A DNA stretch of 64,000 nucleotides from Thalassobacillus devorans (GTDB lineage Bacteria > Bacillota > Bacilli > Bacillales > Halobacillaceae): positions 372,001-436,000 of the forward strand of contig NZ_FXEH01000006.1 in the NCBI RefSeq assembly GCF_900176565.1, read 5' to 3'. The notes below the pieces were generated by a model. The model made no database searches. It was given only the letters and a program-made list of their open reading frames with translations, and was not told where the DNA came from. Each line of letters opens with the position of its first letter. Position 1 is the first letter of the stretch. The position numbers were made by a program, and so were the translations under genes. Below are positions 51,653-61,200 of the stretch, piece after piece.

Positions 51653-53489
51653 GAGGCTGGGACATAACTAGCCGAAAATAGTAAAAAAAGGGTTCCGATT
51701 ATCGAATTTTGATGACCGGAACCCTTTTTTACTGAGTCAATCTCATAATTGGTTAGACGGTTTCCGTTTCAGGCCGTGTACTTTCTCAAGTTCACGGCCA
51801 AAAAGGCAAAACCTAATTCATTTTCAACGTTATCGCTGCCCCTAACGGACATGCGAGTGAAACGCAAATTAGCCTTCAGAAATCCAAAAACTGGCTCTAC
51901 ATCTACTTTGCGTCTGCCGTAGAGTTCGCCGGTTTTCTCATCCGAAAGCTTCTCTCTCACCGTATTTTTTTGTTGCTCCCACTTTTCATTATAATAGATT
52001 TTTCGATTGTTCCCTTCTTTTGCCTTCGTGCACGGGGAACGGAGCGGACATCCCGTACAATCTTCGCTCTCGTACACTTTGAACTCCCGAGTATAACCGT
52101 TTCGATCGGTTTTCTGGGATCGGTAACGGAACGTCACTTGTTTTCCGTTAGGACACGTATAGGAATCTTCTTCTTCATTGTATGACCAATTCGCGGAGTG
52201 GAAGGCATTTTTTTGAAAGCTCTTCGTCTTCTCTTTACGATAAGAGTTGTATGTAATCAGAGGCTCACGCTCCCGGTTTTCCAGGACATCTTCATAATTT
52301 TCTTCACTCCCATAGCCCCCATCGGCGACGATGTAGTTCGGAAGTTCAAAGTAATCCTGTTCGATCCGATCAAGGAAAGGACCGAAGGTACGCATATCCG
52401 TGGGGTTCGGAAAAATATCATAAGCGAGGGCGTATTGACCTTCCGTCGCAACTTGGATATTATAGCCGGCTTTCAATTGCCCATTCTTCATGTAATCATC
52501 TTTCATCCGCATAAATGTCGCATCGTGGTCTGTCTTCGAATAACTATTCCTTTTCCCGAAGATTTCCATGTCGTTCGCATATTTTTGCTTGCGCGCCGCA
52601 AAGTCTCTGAACTGTTTCCTGGCCTGATTCGGTTCTTTGCGTTCGGAACGAATTTGTTTTCGTTCACTTGTGTCTTCGCTTTCTTCAATTTTCCGGTTCA
52701 AGTCTTCGACTTTTTCATCTAATGTTTCGGCTATATCAGAAAGTTCGTCGACCGATAATTCCTCCGGATTTTCCCTTTCTATTTCAGGGATGATTTCCTT
52801 TTCCACTAATTCATCATACATTTGGTTGGACTTTTCTATTAGCTTGTCGCTGTAGTTTTCGACGGCCTTACGCCAGACGAACGTAAACTTGTTGGCGTTT
52901 GCTTCTATCTTGGTTCCATCAATAAAAATAGCTTCCGCATCAATGATATCTTCTTGAACCAGTCGGGAACGAAACTGGACAAAGCTCTGGCGAAGAAGAT
53001 CTTTGACGGCGGGGTGGACACGGAACCGATTAATGGTTCGATAGCTGGGTTCATAACCTTGAGCCAGCCACATCATACGCACACTATCCTTGAGTAGCCC
53101 TTCGATTTTTCTTCCAGAGAACACGGATTGGGTGTAGGCGCATAAAATGACCTTCATCATCATGCGTGGGTGATACGCCGGGCATCCCGTGTCACGCAGG
53201 AATGCTGAAAAGGCTTCATCCGGAATACTTTCCACCAACTCATGCACGGCATAGGCGATATCATTATCTTGAAGTTTCATTTCCACATCCATAGGCAAGA
53301 TTACTTGGTTCATGTTATACTGTTTAAACATAAGGACACCTCCGATGGTTATTGTGTGGTAACTTTAATTTTATCAGAGGTGGTCCTTATTTTCTTTATT
53401 GAAAATAAAAGAAAACCATAAAAAAGTGGTCGGCATCATTTTGATGCCGACCACTTTCCGTTTAATTTACTGGGTTTTGTCCCAGCCTC
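51653..53489 (-). mobile_element. IS1182-family insertion sequence
   Basis: Both ends carry GAGGCTGGGACA as an inverted repeat (51653 on the plus strand; complement ending at 53489). Length is about 1837 bp. Subterminal hairpins lie at each end (GGGTTCCG ... CGGAACCC near 51686-51727; GTGGTCGGCATC ... GATGCCGACCAC near 53425-53454). No clear target duplication was found. The transposase is intact and on the minus strand. Confidence 0.85.
51769..53331 (-). CDS. IS1182-family transposase
   Basis: The protein has 520 residues. The N-terminal domain reads YNMNQVILPMDVEMKLQDND and continues with GCPAYHPRMMMKVILCAY. The catalytic DDE residues are in FIDGTKIEANAN, IVADGGYGSEENY and VEPVFGFLKANLRFTRMSVRG. 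A cysteine cluster (SEDCTGCPLRSPCTKA) lies in the insertion domain, as usual for this family. Intact frame. Confidence 0.9.
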   Translation of the reverse strand: MFKQYNMNQVILPMDVEMKLQDNDIAYAVHELVESIPDEAFSAFLRDTGCPAYHPRMMMKVILCAYTQSVFSGRKIEGLLKDSVRMMWLAQGYEPSYRTINRFRVHPAVKDLLRQSFVQFRSRLVQEDIIDAEAIFIDGTKIEANANKFTFVWRKAVENYSDKLIEKSNQMYDELVEKEIIPEIERENPEELSVDELSDIAETLDEKVEDLNRKIEESEDTSERKQIRSERKEPNQARKQFRDFAARKQKYANDMEIFGKRNSYSKTDHDATFMRMKDDYMKNGQLKAGYNIQVATEGQYALAYDIFPNPTDMRTFGPFLDRIEQDYFELPNYIVADGGYGSEENYEDVLENREREPLITYNSYRKEKTKSFQKNAFHSANWSYNEEEDSYTCPNGKQVTFRYRSQKTDRNGYTREFKVYESEDCTGCPLRSPCTKAKEGNNRKIYYNEKWEQQKNTVREKLSDEKTGELYGRRKVDVEPVFGFLKANLRFTRMSVRGSDNVENELGFAFLAVNLRKYTA

Positions 53490-53571
53490 TTTTTATGAGC
53501 CTTTGTTTGAAATGGTGCAGGAACATATACATAAAAGAATGTCAGAAATGACAGTGGTAGTTCATAAATAA
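53490..53571 (+). pseudogene. 3' tail of a gene truncated by the IS1182 element
   Basis: Right after the IS end a frame reads EPLFEMVQEHIHKRMSEMTVVVHK and stops at 53569-53571. It has a coding look but no start. It may be the tail of a gene that followed the nitrilase gene; the rest is lost. The family is not recognised. Confidence 0.4.
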
Positions 53572-53616
53572 TCTGCTGATGGTTAGTGGCTTCCTGTAAA
53601 ACAAAGCATTGCTTTA

Positions 53617-53625
53617 TTGGTATAT
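53617..53625. promoter_or_regulatory. Candidate GntR operator 1 (autoregulation)
   Basis: TTGGTATATCATGTTATATT lies about 40 bases before the regulator start. The 9-base core TTGGTATAT recurs at 54897 before the ABC operon. Confidence 0.45.
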
Positions 53626-53658
53626 CATGTTATATTATTTATGTGTGAGGTGAAAAAG

Positions 53659-54786
53659 TTGGAGAAGCCACTATATGAAATCATTTATGAAAAATTAAAA
53701 TCAGATATTATCTCAGGGATATATAAATCAGGGGAAAAAATTCCATCTGAAAAAGAATTGTCTGAAATGTGGAAGGTAAGCAGAATTACGCCAAAAAAGT
53801 CATTGGAGAAATTAGTTAGTGAAGGCTTGATAGTGAGGCATGCAGGAAGAGGATCTTTTGTAGCTGAAATAACGGATGATAAAGTTTCTGGAGACATAAC
53901 TTCCAATAAACAAAATAAACCCAATTTAATAGGGTTTGTGATACCCAACCTGGATTCAAATTATGGTACAGACCTTCTTAACAGCATTGAGGAGGAGGCA
54001 GAGAATAACAATAGTCACATTGTAGTGAAACGCTCATTAGGTGATCCTGAAAAGGAAAAAGAAGCAATAAAAAAACTAATTGAAATCGGTGTTTCTGGAA
54101 TCATTATCTTCCCTGCTCAAGCGGAGCAATATAATGAAGAGATACTCAAACTCGTTGTTAATAATTTTCCCATTGTGTTAGTAGACCGGTACTTAAAAGG
54201 GGTTCCGGCTGTTTCGATCAGCTCAGATAATTTCATGGCAGCTAAAAATGCTACTGAATATTTATTTCGTCTAGGGCATGATAATATCTGCCTTTTAACT
54301 TCTCCCCATTATGATACCACTGCTCTGGAAGAAAGGTATGAAGGGTTCATTGAAGCACATGTAAAAAATAACATCACTATTGATAAGAGCAAATTGATGA
54401 GTGATATTTCTTTTCCTTTGATCGATTATTATACAAAAGGAGATATTGAAAAAGATATACGTAATATTAGAAAGCATTTAGAGGAAAACCCTCAATTGAC
54501 GGCATTGTTCGCCACTGAATATCGAATTGCTTTGCTGGCAGAAAACGCTGTGGCTCAGATGGGGTTAAAAATCCCCAATGATATTTCTATTTTATGCTTT
54601 GATTATACAAGGGAAACCGTAGAAAAGGATAAGTTTACTTACATTAAGCAAGACCAGGAGCTAATGGGAAAAATGGCTGTGCAAAGTGTCTTCGAAATGT
54701 TGAAAGGCCAAGACCAGAAAAGAGAAACGGTCAAGCTTCCAGGAGAAATTGTCGAAGGTAAATCAACGAGGCGGATTAATCAGTAA
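53659..54786 (+). CDS. GntR-type regulator with LacI-like sugar-sensing domain (AraR-like)
   Basis: The protein has 375 residues. The TTG at 53659 is chosen because GAGGTGA lies 8 bases upstream and the product then begins at the winged helix (LYEIIYEKLKSDIISGIYKSGEKIPSEKELSEMWKVSRITPKKSLEKL). One substitution is seen where most GntR proteins have VSR-TVR. A periplasmic-binding-protein-like domain follows (from NLIGFVIPNLDSNYGT). The architecture is that of AraR. It lies directly upstream of the mannoside ABC importer and GH38 genes and probably controls them in response to a sugar. Confidence 0.88.
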   Translation: MEKPLYEIIYEKLKSDIISGIYKSGEKIPSEKELSEMWKVSRITPKKSLEKLVSEGLIVRHAGRGSFVAEITDDKVSGDITSNKQNKPNLIGFVIPNLDSNYGTDLLNSIEEEAENNNSHIVVKRSLGDPEKEKEAIKKLIEIGVSGIIIFPAQAEQYNEEILKLVVNNFPIVLVDRYLKGVPAVSISSDNFMAAKNATEYLFRLGHDNICLLTSPHYDTTALEERYEGFIEAHVKNNITIDKSKLMSDISFPLIDYYTKGDIEKDIRNIRKHLEENPQLTALFATEYRIALLAENAVAQMGLKIPNDISILCFDYTRETVEKDKFTYIKQDQELMGKMAVQSVFEMLKGQDQKRETVKLPGEIVEGKSTRRINQ

Positions 54787-54818
54787 CGATTGAAATCTGC
54801 TAATTAGCAATTAACAAA

Positions 54819-54858
54819 AGCGATGGGCGCTGGTAAAGAGAGCGTCCATCGTTTTTTT
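54819..54858 (+). terminator. Terminator after the GntR-type regulator gene
   Basis: CGATGGGCGCT (54821-54831) pairs with AGCGTCCATCG (54841-54851) and is followed by seven T. Confidence 0.9.
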
Positions 54859-54896
54859 ATACTTTGCGAAAATCACTGAATAATAGATTAGTATAT

Positions 54897-54905
54897 TTGG
54901 TATAT
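54897..54905. promoter_or_regulatory. Candidate GntR operator 2, before the ABC/GH38 operon
   Basis: GTATATTTGGTATATATAAT holds the same TTGGTATAT core as the site at 53617. It ends 9 bases before the -35 box of the operon promoter. Confidence 0.45.
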
Positions 54906-54913
54906 ATAATATA

Positions 54914-54942
54914 TTGACCTTTCAGAAAATTTATATTATTAT
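54914..54942 (+). promoter_or_regulatory. Promoter of the mannoside importer operon
   Basis: TTGACC (54914-54919) and TATTAT (54937-54942) with a 17-base spacer, about 170 bases before the binding-protein start. Confidence 0.6.
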
Positions 54943-54982
54943 GTTATTTGAAAGCGGTTTTATGGAAGCGGAAGGAGGTTTA

Positions 54983-55018
54983 ATGAACTTATACCTGAAA
55001 GTAATCCGCACTCCCTGA
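54983..55018 (+). CDS. Possible 11-residue leader peptide
   Basis: GAAGGAGGTTTA is a very strong ribosome site before ATG at 54983; the frame encodes MNLYLKVIRTP and a TGA. It sits in the 5' leader of the mannoside importer operon. It could be a leader peptide that affects downstream translation, or a chance site. Confidence 0.3.
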   Translation: MNLYLKVIRTP

Positions 55019-55111
55019 TTATATGAAAGTTTCAGGACATAGTGGGTAGAGGGAAAATCGAAGTCGTCAAAGTTTTCTAAGCTAAACCATACTATTAGAG
55101 GAGTTGATGAG

Positions 55112-56392
55112 ATGAAAATAAGTAAACGCTGGCTTTTTGGGATAGTTTTCCTGGCATTTTTCATGGTGGGGTGTAGTTCTGACAGTTCTGGAGAAGATGC
55201 TGTTGATTTGAATTGGGCGTCTCCAGCTGGATATACACCTCAATCACCAGTTGAAAGTGATGCCGAGTATATTAGTGAAAAAGTAAGTGAGTTTGAAGAA
55301 GAGAATCCTGATGTCAACCTGAATGTCGATGTAATGGCTAATAACGTTAATGAAGCAATGGCTCGTTTGATGGAACAAGCCGAGTCAGGAAGAGCCCCTG
55401 ATCTTGCGGCAATAGATGGATACATACTGCCTAACTTCTATGATCATCTGCAGCCATTGGATGATCTGATGGAAGAATACGGAATAGACCCAGACGACTA
55501 CCTGCCCTTTGCCAAAGATGTGGTAACTGGTCCAGATGGTAAAATTTATGGATTATATATGAACACAGATACTCGTGTACTTTTTTATGATACCGATGTT
55601 ATTCCAGAGCCGCCAAGTACATGGGATGAAGTAATTGAAGTTTCAACAAAAATTCAGGAAGAGGGCTATAATGGCTTAATGCTGCCAGGCGGTCGTGGTG
55701 AAGGGACGTCTGTAACTACATTGTGGCCGCTCTTCTGGGCGCAAGGTGGAGAATTGACCGATGACGATGGTAACCCCACCTTTGGTGAAGGAGAGAACAG
55801 AGAGAAGATGCTTAATGTCTTAACTACTATTCAAGAAGCGGCAGAGGCAGGCGCTATTCCTCAACGAGTCTCCAGTTATGGTGCTGAAGGAGATTTAGAC
55901 CAGGAGGTTGCTACCGGAAAAACGGCTATGTTCCTGGGTGGAAATTGGCAAGAGACAGTCATTCCAGATTTAATTGGTGAAGAAGAATTTGAAAGTTGGG
56001 ACGTAGCGCCACTTCCACAAATTGAAGAAGGTACAGATGCTACCAGTGCAGGTGGCTGGACGTGGGGGATCTTTACGGAGGATGAAGAAAAGCAACGGGC
56101 TGCATTTGACTTGATGGCACGACTGTATATGAGTGATCAAGGCATGGGAGAGTTCAATAACGTATTTGGTGGCCTGCCATCCCGTGAGTCTGTATTTGAT
56201 TCCGAATATTATAAAGGAACTAAATTCAGTGATGAATATCGTGAAATGTTAGAGGAAGCTCAAACTAGACCGCCATCACCTGAATATAGCAAAATTTCTA
56301 CAGAGATGCAGATTGCTATCTCGGAAGTTATTTCAGGAGGAAAAACTCCAGAGCAAGCTTTAGATGACGCGTGGAATTCGGTAAATAATTAG
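55112..56392 (+). CDS. ABC importer sugar-binding lipoprotein (mannoside island)
   Basis: The protein has 426 residues. The lipobox is FFMVGC near residue 21, followed by a family 1 solute-binding fold (DLNWASPAGYTPQSPVESDAEY, then GRAPDLAAIDGYILPNFYDHLQPLDDL and later GGWTWGIFTEDEEKQ). The protein is acidic. GAGGAGTTGATGAG precedes the ATG. It is first in an operon with two permeases and a GH38 enzyme, so it most likely binds an alpha-mannosidic oligosaccharide. No ATPase gene is in the operon. Confidence 0.88.
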   Translation: MKISKRWLFGIVFLAFFMVGCSSDSSGEDAVDLNWASPAGYTPQSPVESDAEYISEKVSEFEEENPDVNLNVDVMANNVNEAMARLMEQAESGRAPDLAAIDGYILPNFYDHLQPLDDLMEEYGIDPDDYLPFAKDVVTGPDGKIYGLYMNTDTRVLFYDTDVIPEPPSTWDEVIEVSTKIQEEGYNGLMLPGGRGEGTSVTTLWPLFWAQGGELTDDDGNPTFGEGENREKMLNVLTTIQEAAEAGAIPQRVSSYGAEGDLDQEVATGKTAMFLGGNWQETVIPDLIGEEEFESWDVAPLPQIEEGTDATSAGGWTWGIFTEDEEKQRAAFDLMARLYMSDQGMGEFNNVFGGLPSRESVFDSEYYKGTKFSDEYREMLEEAQTRPPSPEYSKISTEMQIAISEVISGGKTPEQALDDAWNSVNN

Positions 56393-56406
56393 TAAGGGGG
56401 GGTTCG

Positions 56407-57330
56407 ATGAGTAATTTCCAAAGTGTTAAATCCCCTAAAATCAAACCAGGGAAAAGGGCATTTGTAAATTCGCCCTTCCCCTGGCTTTTACCTTTAGGGC
56501 TTATACTGACATTTGTCTTTGTTTATCCCATCTTTGAAATAATCAGGCTGAGTTTCACTGATGCCTCCTTATTGGGGTCGGACTATTCTTATACAACAGA
56601 ATCCTATGGACGTCTTTTCGGTCAATCTGAATTCTTTAGCATGTTACTGATTACAGCTATCTTTGTCAGTTTCAGTGTTGTATTCCAGTTGTTTTTCGGT
56701 TTCATTATCGCTTTTTTGATCGATCAGGGGCAAAAGCTCGATTTGAAAGGTACGGTGATTGTCAGGACCTCCGTTTTAACGGCCTGGGCGATTCCGGGAG
56801 TTATTATCGGGATTATCTGGAGAGTGATGTATACCGAGACAGAGGTGGGAATTTTTAATAGTTTAGTAGGAATGATGGGAATGGATTTGATACCGTTTCT
56901 ATCGGATCCTACTATTGCGTTGATTTCAGTGATTGTCGCAAATGTCTGGAGAGGAACAGCGTTCAGCATGATTTTAATATACGCGGCCATTCAAACATTG
57001 CCTAATGATGTCATGGAAGCTGCGAAAATTGATGGAGCTAACGGACTGCAAAGGTTGTTCAAAGTGATGCTTCCGATGCTTGCCCCAATCATTTTGGTAA
57101 CATTGATTATCATTTCAATCGATACGTTTAATACATTTGATATGGTTATGGCTTTAACCGGTGGTGGACCTGGGCAAAGTACAGAAGTTATTGCTTTAAG
57201 TATTTACACTACTATTTTCAGAGAGTTTAATTTAGGGCAAGGGGCTGCAACTTCAGTAGTTCTATTAAGCATAAATGTCATCATGACACTGGTTTATTTA
57301 AAAATACTGGGAAGACAGGGGGAGAAATAG
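56407..57330 (+). CDS. ABC sugar importer permease, MalF-type (mannoside island)
   Basis: The protein has 307 residues and six membrane segments, with the EAA loop MEAAKIDGANGLQRLFKVMLPML and the following FNTFDMVMALTGGGPGQSTEVIAL typical of the first permease. GGGGGGTTCG precedes the ATG. It is one base from the next gene. It forms the channel with the second permease. Confidence 0.9.
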   Translation: MSNFQSVKSPKIKPGKRAFVNSPFPWLLPLGLILTFVFVYPIFEIIRLSFTDASLLGSDYSYTTESYGRLFGQSEFFSMLLITAIFVSFSVVFQLFFGFIIAFLIDQGQKLDLKGTVIVRTSVLTAWAIPGVIIGIIWRVMYTETEVGIFNSLVGMMGMDLIPFLSDPTIALISVIVANVWRGTAFSMILIYAAIQTLPNDVMEAAKIDGANGLQRLFKVMLPMLAPIILVTLIIISIDTFNTFDMVMALTGGGPGQSTEVIALSIYTTIFREFNLGQGAATSVVLLSINVIMTLVYLKILGRQGEK

Positions 57331-57331
57331 T

Positions 57332-58174
57332 ATGTCGCATCACAATAAGACGTTGGTGAAAAAAATCGGTATATATTTCAGCTATGCTGTCATTACCTTG
57401 TTTTTCTTGTTCCCCCTCCTTTGGATTATATCGATGTCGTTTAAAACATCACAAGAACTCTTTGCTATACCACCCACTTTAATGCCGGAAACTTTTGCTT
57501 TTGAAAACTATAGATATGTCTTAGAGACCACTGGAGTGGTAAATTACTTGAAGAATTCAGCTATTATTGTCTTCTTTACCGTGATTTTTACACTTTTGGT
57601 TTCTGTTCCGGCGGCTTATGCATTGTCCCGGTTTAAATTTAAATTGAAAGTACCGATTCTGATCACTGTCTTAATGACTCAGATGATTTCTGCTGTAGTC
57701 ATATCTATTCCGCTGTATCGGCTGTTCAGTAATTGGAATCTACTGAATAACTATATCGTTTTAATCATCGTGTATGTATCCGTAGTATTACCCTTAGCCA
57801 CATGGTTTTTGAAAGGGTATTTCGATACCATACCTGCCGTTTTGGATGAAGCGGCTACCATAGACGGAGCAAATAGGTGGCAGTTTATAACTAAGATATT
57901 ATTCCCTACCAGTATGCCTGGAATCGTTTCAGTAACCATATTGGTAGCAGTTCAAAGCTGGTCACAATTTGTCATTCCATTCATTCTTTTGGATGACGAA
58001 AGCTTATATCCAGTTTCAGTGGGCGTCATGAATCTACAATCCACACAGCAGGCTGTCACTACTCATTACCTTGCAGCTGGCAGTGTGATTTCTGTAATCC
58101 CCGTAATAATTTTGTTTGTAGTTTTTCAAAGGCTTATCGTCGGTGCTTTGACAAGTGGAGCAGTCAAGGGATAA
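57332..58174 (+). CDS. ABC sugar importer permease, MalG-type (mannoside island)
   Basis: The protein has 280 residues and six membrane segments, with the EAA loop LDEAATIDGANRWQFITKILFPTSMPG and the closing FQRLIVGALTSGAVKG. It starts one base after the first permease stop. It pairs with that permease; the ATPase must be supplied from elsewhere. Confidence 0.9.
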   Translation: MSHHNKTLVKKIGIYFSYAVITLFFLFPLLWIISMSFKTSQELFAIPPTLMPETFAFENYRYVLETTGVVNYLKNSAIIVFFTVIFTLLVSVPAAYALSRFKFKLKVPILITVLMTQMISAVVISIPLYRLFSNWNLLNNYIVLIIVYVSVVLPLATWFLKGYFDTIPAVLDEAATIDGANRWQFITKILFPTSMPGIVSVTILVAVQSWSQFVIPFILLDDESLYPVSVGVMNLQSTQQAVTTHYLAAGSVISVIPVIILFVVFQRLIVGALTSGAVKG

Positions 58175-58206
58175 GAATTAAGTAATGTACATAGGAGGGA
58201 ATTGAT

Positions 58207-61200
58207 TTGTTTAAAATTGAACAAAAACTTGAAAACAGAATTCGTGAATTAAGTGAATATCGCTATAGAGATTCGATAAAAATCAACGATCTATTTTTTC
58301 AACAGGATGAACAAGGGGAAGTGGGAGCAAGGCCTCCAGAAAATGATAATTGGGAGCAGCTAAAGATTGGTGACCATTGGAAGGGATGGGATAAGTATAT
58401 TTGGCTGAAAACCACCATTCAGTTTCCTAAAGAGTGGGAAGGGCGTTCGATATTAGGAAGATTTGATTTTGGTAAAACTGGAGATGGGAACAACTCTGGT
58501 TTTGAGTCACTTCTTTATGTTGATGGAAGTCCTTACCAAGGTGTGGATACAAACCATACAGAAGTGTTTTTCTCCCAGGAACATATCAATCAAGACTTGA
58601 CGTTGCATTTTAGATTATGGTCCGGACTGGATGGGATGGAAGGAAGACACTTGGAACAAGAACATAAAATCCGACAAGCGGAATTAGCGTGGCTGGATGA
58701 TAATACAGACCTTCTATATTTCACCGCAAAAGCAGCAATAGAATCAATCAACGTTATGCCTGAAAGCGATTTAAATAGAACAAAACTATTAAAAATTTTA
58801 GATAGAACATTTAAATTGATTGATTGGGCGAATCCTGGGAACTTAGCATTTTATAATTCTATCGAGGAAGCGAACCAGCTATTGCAATCAGAGCTTGAGC
58901 AACTGAAAACGGAGGAGGGGGTAACCGTCCGTACCATCGGACATACCCACATCGATGTGGCATGGCTCTGGAGGCTTCGACATACAAGGGAAAAAAGCGC
59001 CAGATCTTTCTCTACTGTATTACGATTGATGGAGAGGTATCCTGATTATGTATTTCTTCAGACACAACCCCAATTGTATGATTATATAAAAAATGACTAT
59101 CCAGACATATATGAAGGAATAAAGGAAAAAGTCAGAGAAGGTAAATGGGAAGCAGGGGGAGCGATGTGGCTGGAAGCTGATGCGAATATTCCCTCTGGAG
59201 AGTCCTTAGTCAGACAGATACTGAAAGGACAGACATTTTTTGATGAAGAATTCGGTGCCCCAGCTTTCAAATATTTATGGTTGCCTGATGTGTTTGGTTA
59301 TTCCTGGGCTCTTCCTCAGATTTTGAAAAAGTCTGGGATCGAAGCATTCATGACAACGAAGATAAGCTGGAATCAATACAACCGGATGCCCCATGACACC
59401 TTTTATTGGCGTGGAATCGATGGATCGGAAATACTGACTCACTTTATAACCACACCAGATTATAATAATAGTGATTTTTATACGTATAATGGCGTGATAG
59501 ACGCTCCCTCTGTCAAAGAGATATGGGATGAGTACAAAGATAAACCATTGAATCAGGAGTTACTATTATCCTACGGATATGGGGATGGGGGAGGCGGCGT
59601 TAACCGGGAAATGTTGGAGATGCGCCGCGGTTTAGACAAAATACCAGGTATGCCGAATGTTACAACAGGCCGAGTGGACGAGTACTTTTCTGGATTAAAG
59701 GATAAGGTGGAGGAAAGTGACCAGTATGTTCATACCTGGGATGGAGAATTGTATCTTGAGTACCATAGGGGAACTTATACGAGCCAGGCTTATAATAAGA
59801 AGATGAACAGAAAAATGGAGCTATCTTACCGTGAAGCTGAGTGGCTGAGCACTCTCGGGTATCTCATCTCAAACAAATGGGATGGGGCATCTCAAGAAAA
59901 GCTGAATGAGGGCTGGAAGATTATTTTGCGTAACCAGTTCCATGATATCATTCCAGGTTCATCGATACGAGAAGTGTATGAAGATAGCAGGGAAGAATAC
60001 GAAATTGCAGATGAACTTGCTAATACTGTCAGGGAGACACAAGAAAACATTATTTTATCAGGTGAAGCCGAAAACAGCTATATCGTGTTCAACTCTTCTC
60101 CATGGACTCAATCCAATACAGTTTGTATCGAAGGCTTAGCTAATAAAACCGGGAAGTGGAAGACACATCAAGGAGATGATTTGGAAGCTCAACAGGAAGA
60201 TGGCTGCTGGTATGTTCAGGTTAAAGGTATACCTTCGCTTGGATATACTACGATTATCTTTGAACAATCGGAAGAGAGTAAGGCAAGTGGGGATGTTTTC
60301 ACTACTGGTCAAAATAGTATAACCACACCATATTACGAGATTGAGTGGAATGATCGAGGTCAACTTACAAAAATCTATGACTTGGAAAATGGGCGCCATG
60401 TGTTAGATGGCAATCCGGGCAATGTATTCCAAGTGTTTGAAGACAAGCCCTTAAATTTCGATGCCTGGGATATTGATTTATTTTACCAGGAAAAATACAA
60501 ACAAATTGAGCAAGTAGAAGAGATTACAATCAAAGAGATTGGACCACTTCGTTCAGTCATATCATTCAAGTGGACATATGAAGGTTCTGCCATCGAACAA
60601 GACATGATCGTTTATGCGGCGAATCGTAGAATTGATTTCAAAACGAATGTAGAATGGTATGAGCACAACCAGCTGTTAAAAGTTAAATTCCCTGTAGAGG
60701 TAAGGTCGCCAGAAGCTACTTATGATATTCAATATGGAAATGTTAAACGCCCGACACACTGGAATACCAGCTGGGATTATGCACGCTTTGAGTCGGTTGG
60801 GCATCAGTGGGCGGATCTATCAGAACGAGGATATGGGGTCAGTCTTCTGAATGACTGTAAGTACGGTTATGACATCAAAGACAACGCCATGCGGCTCTCC
60901 CTTATCAAATCTGCTGTGCATCCCGATCCTGAGCAAGATCAAGGGAAACATCAATTCACCTATTCCTTATATCCACATAGTGGTGACTGGTACGAGGGAG
61001 GAACAGTGCAAGAAGCATGGTACTTAAACAATCCGCTCTCCTATGTTAAAGGCACTTCAGAAAAAGAGGACTTTTCTCTGTTTGCAGCTTCAACAGATAA
61101 TGTCATGGTGGATGCCGTCAAAAAAGCAGAACAGAGTGATGAAGTGATTGTAAGAGTTCATGAATATGCAGGGAAGAGAAATGTATTAGAGCTGCAAAGT

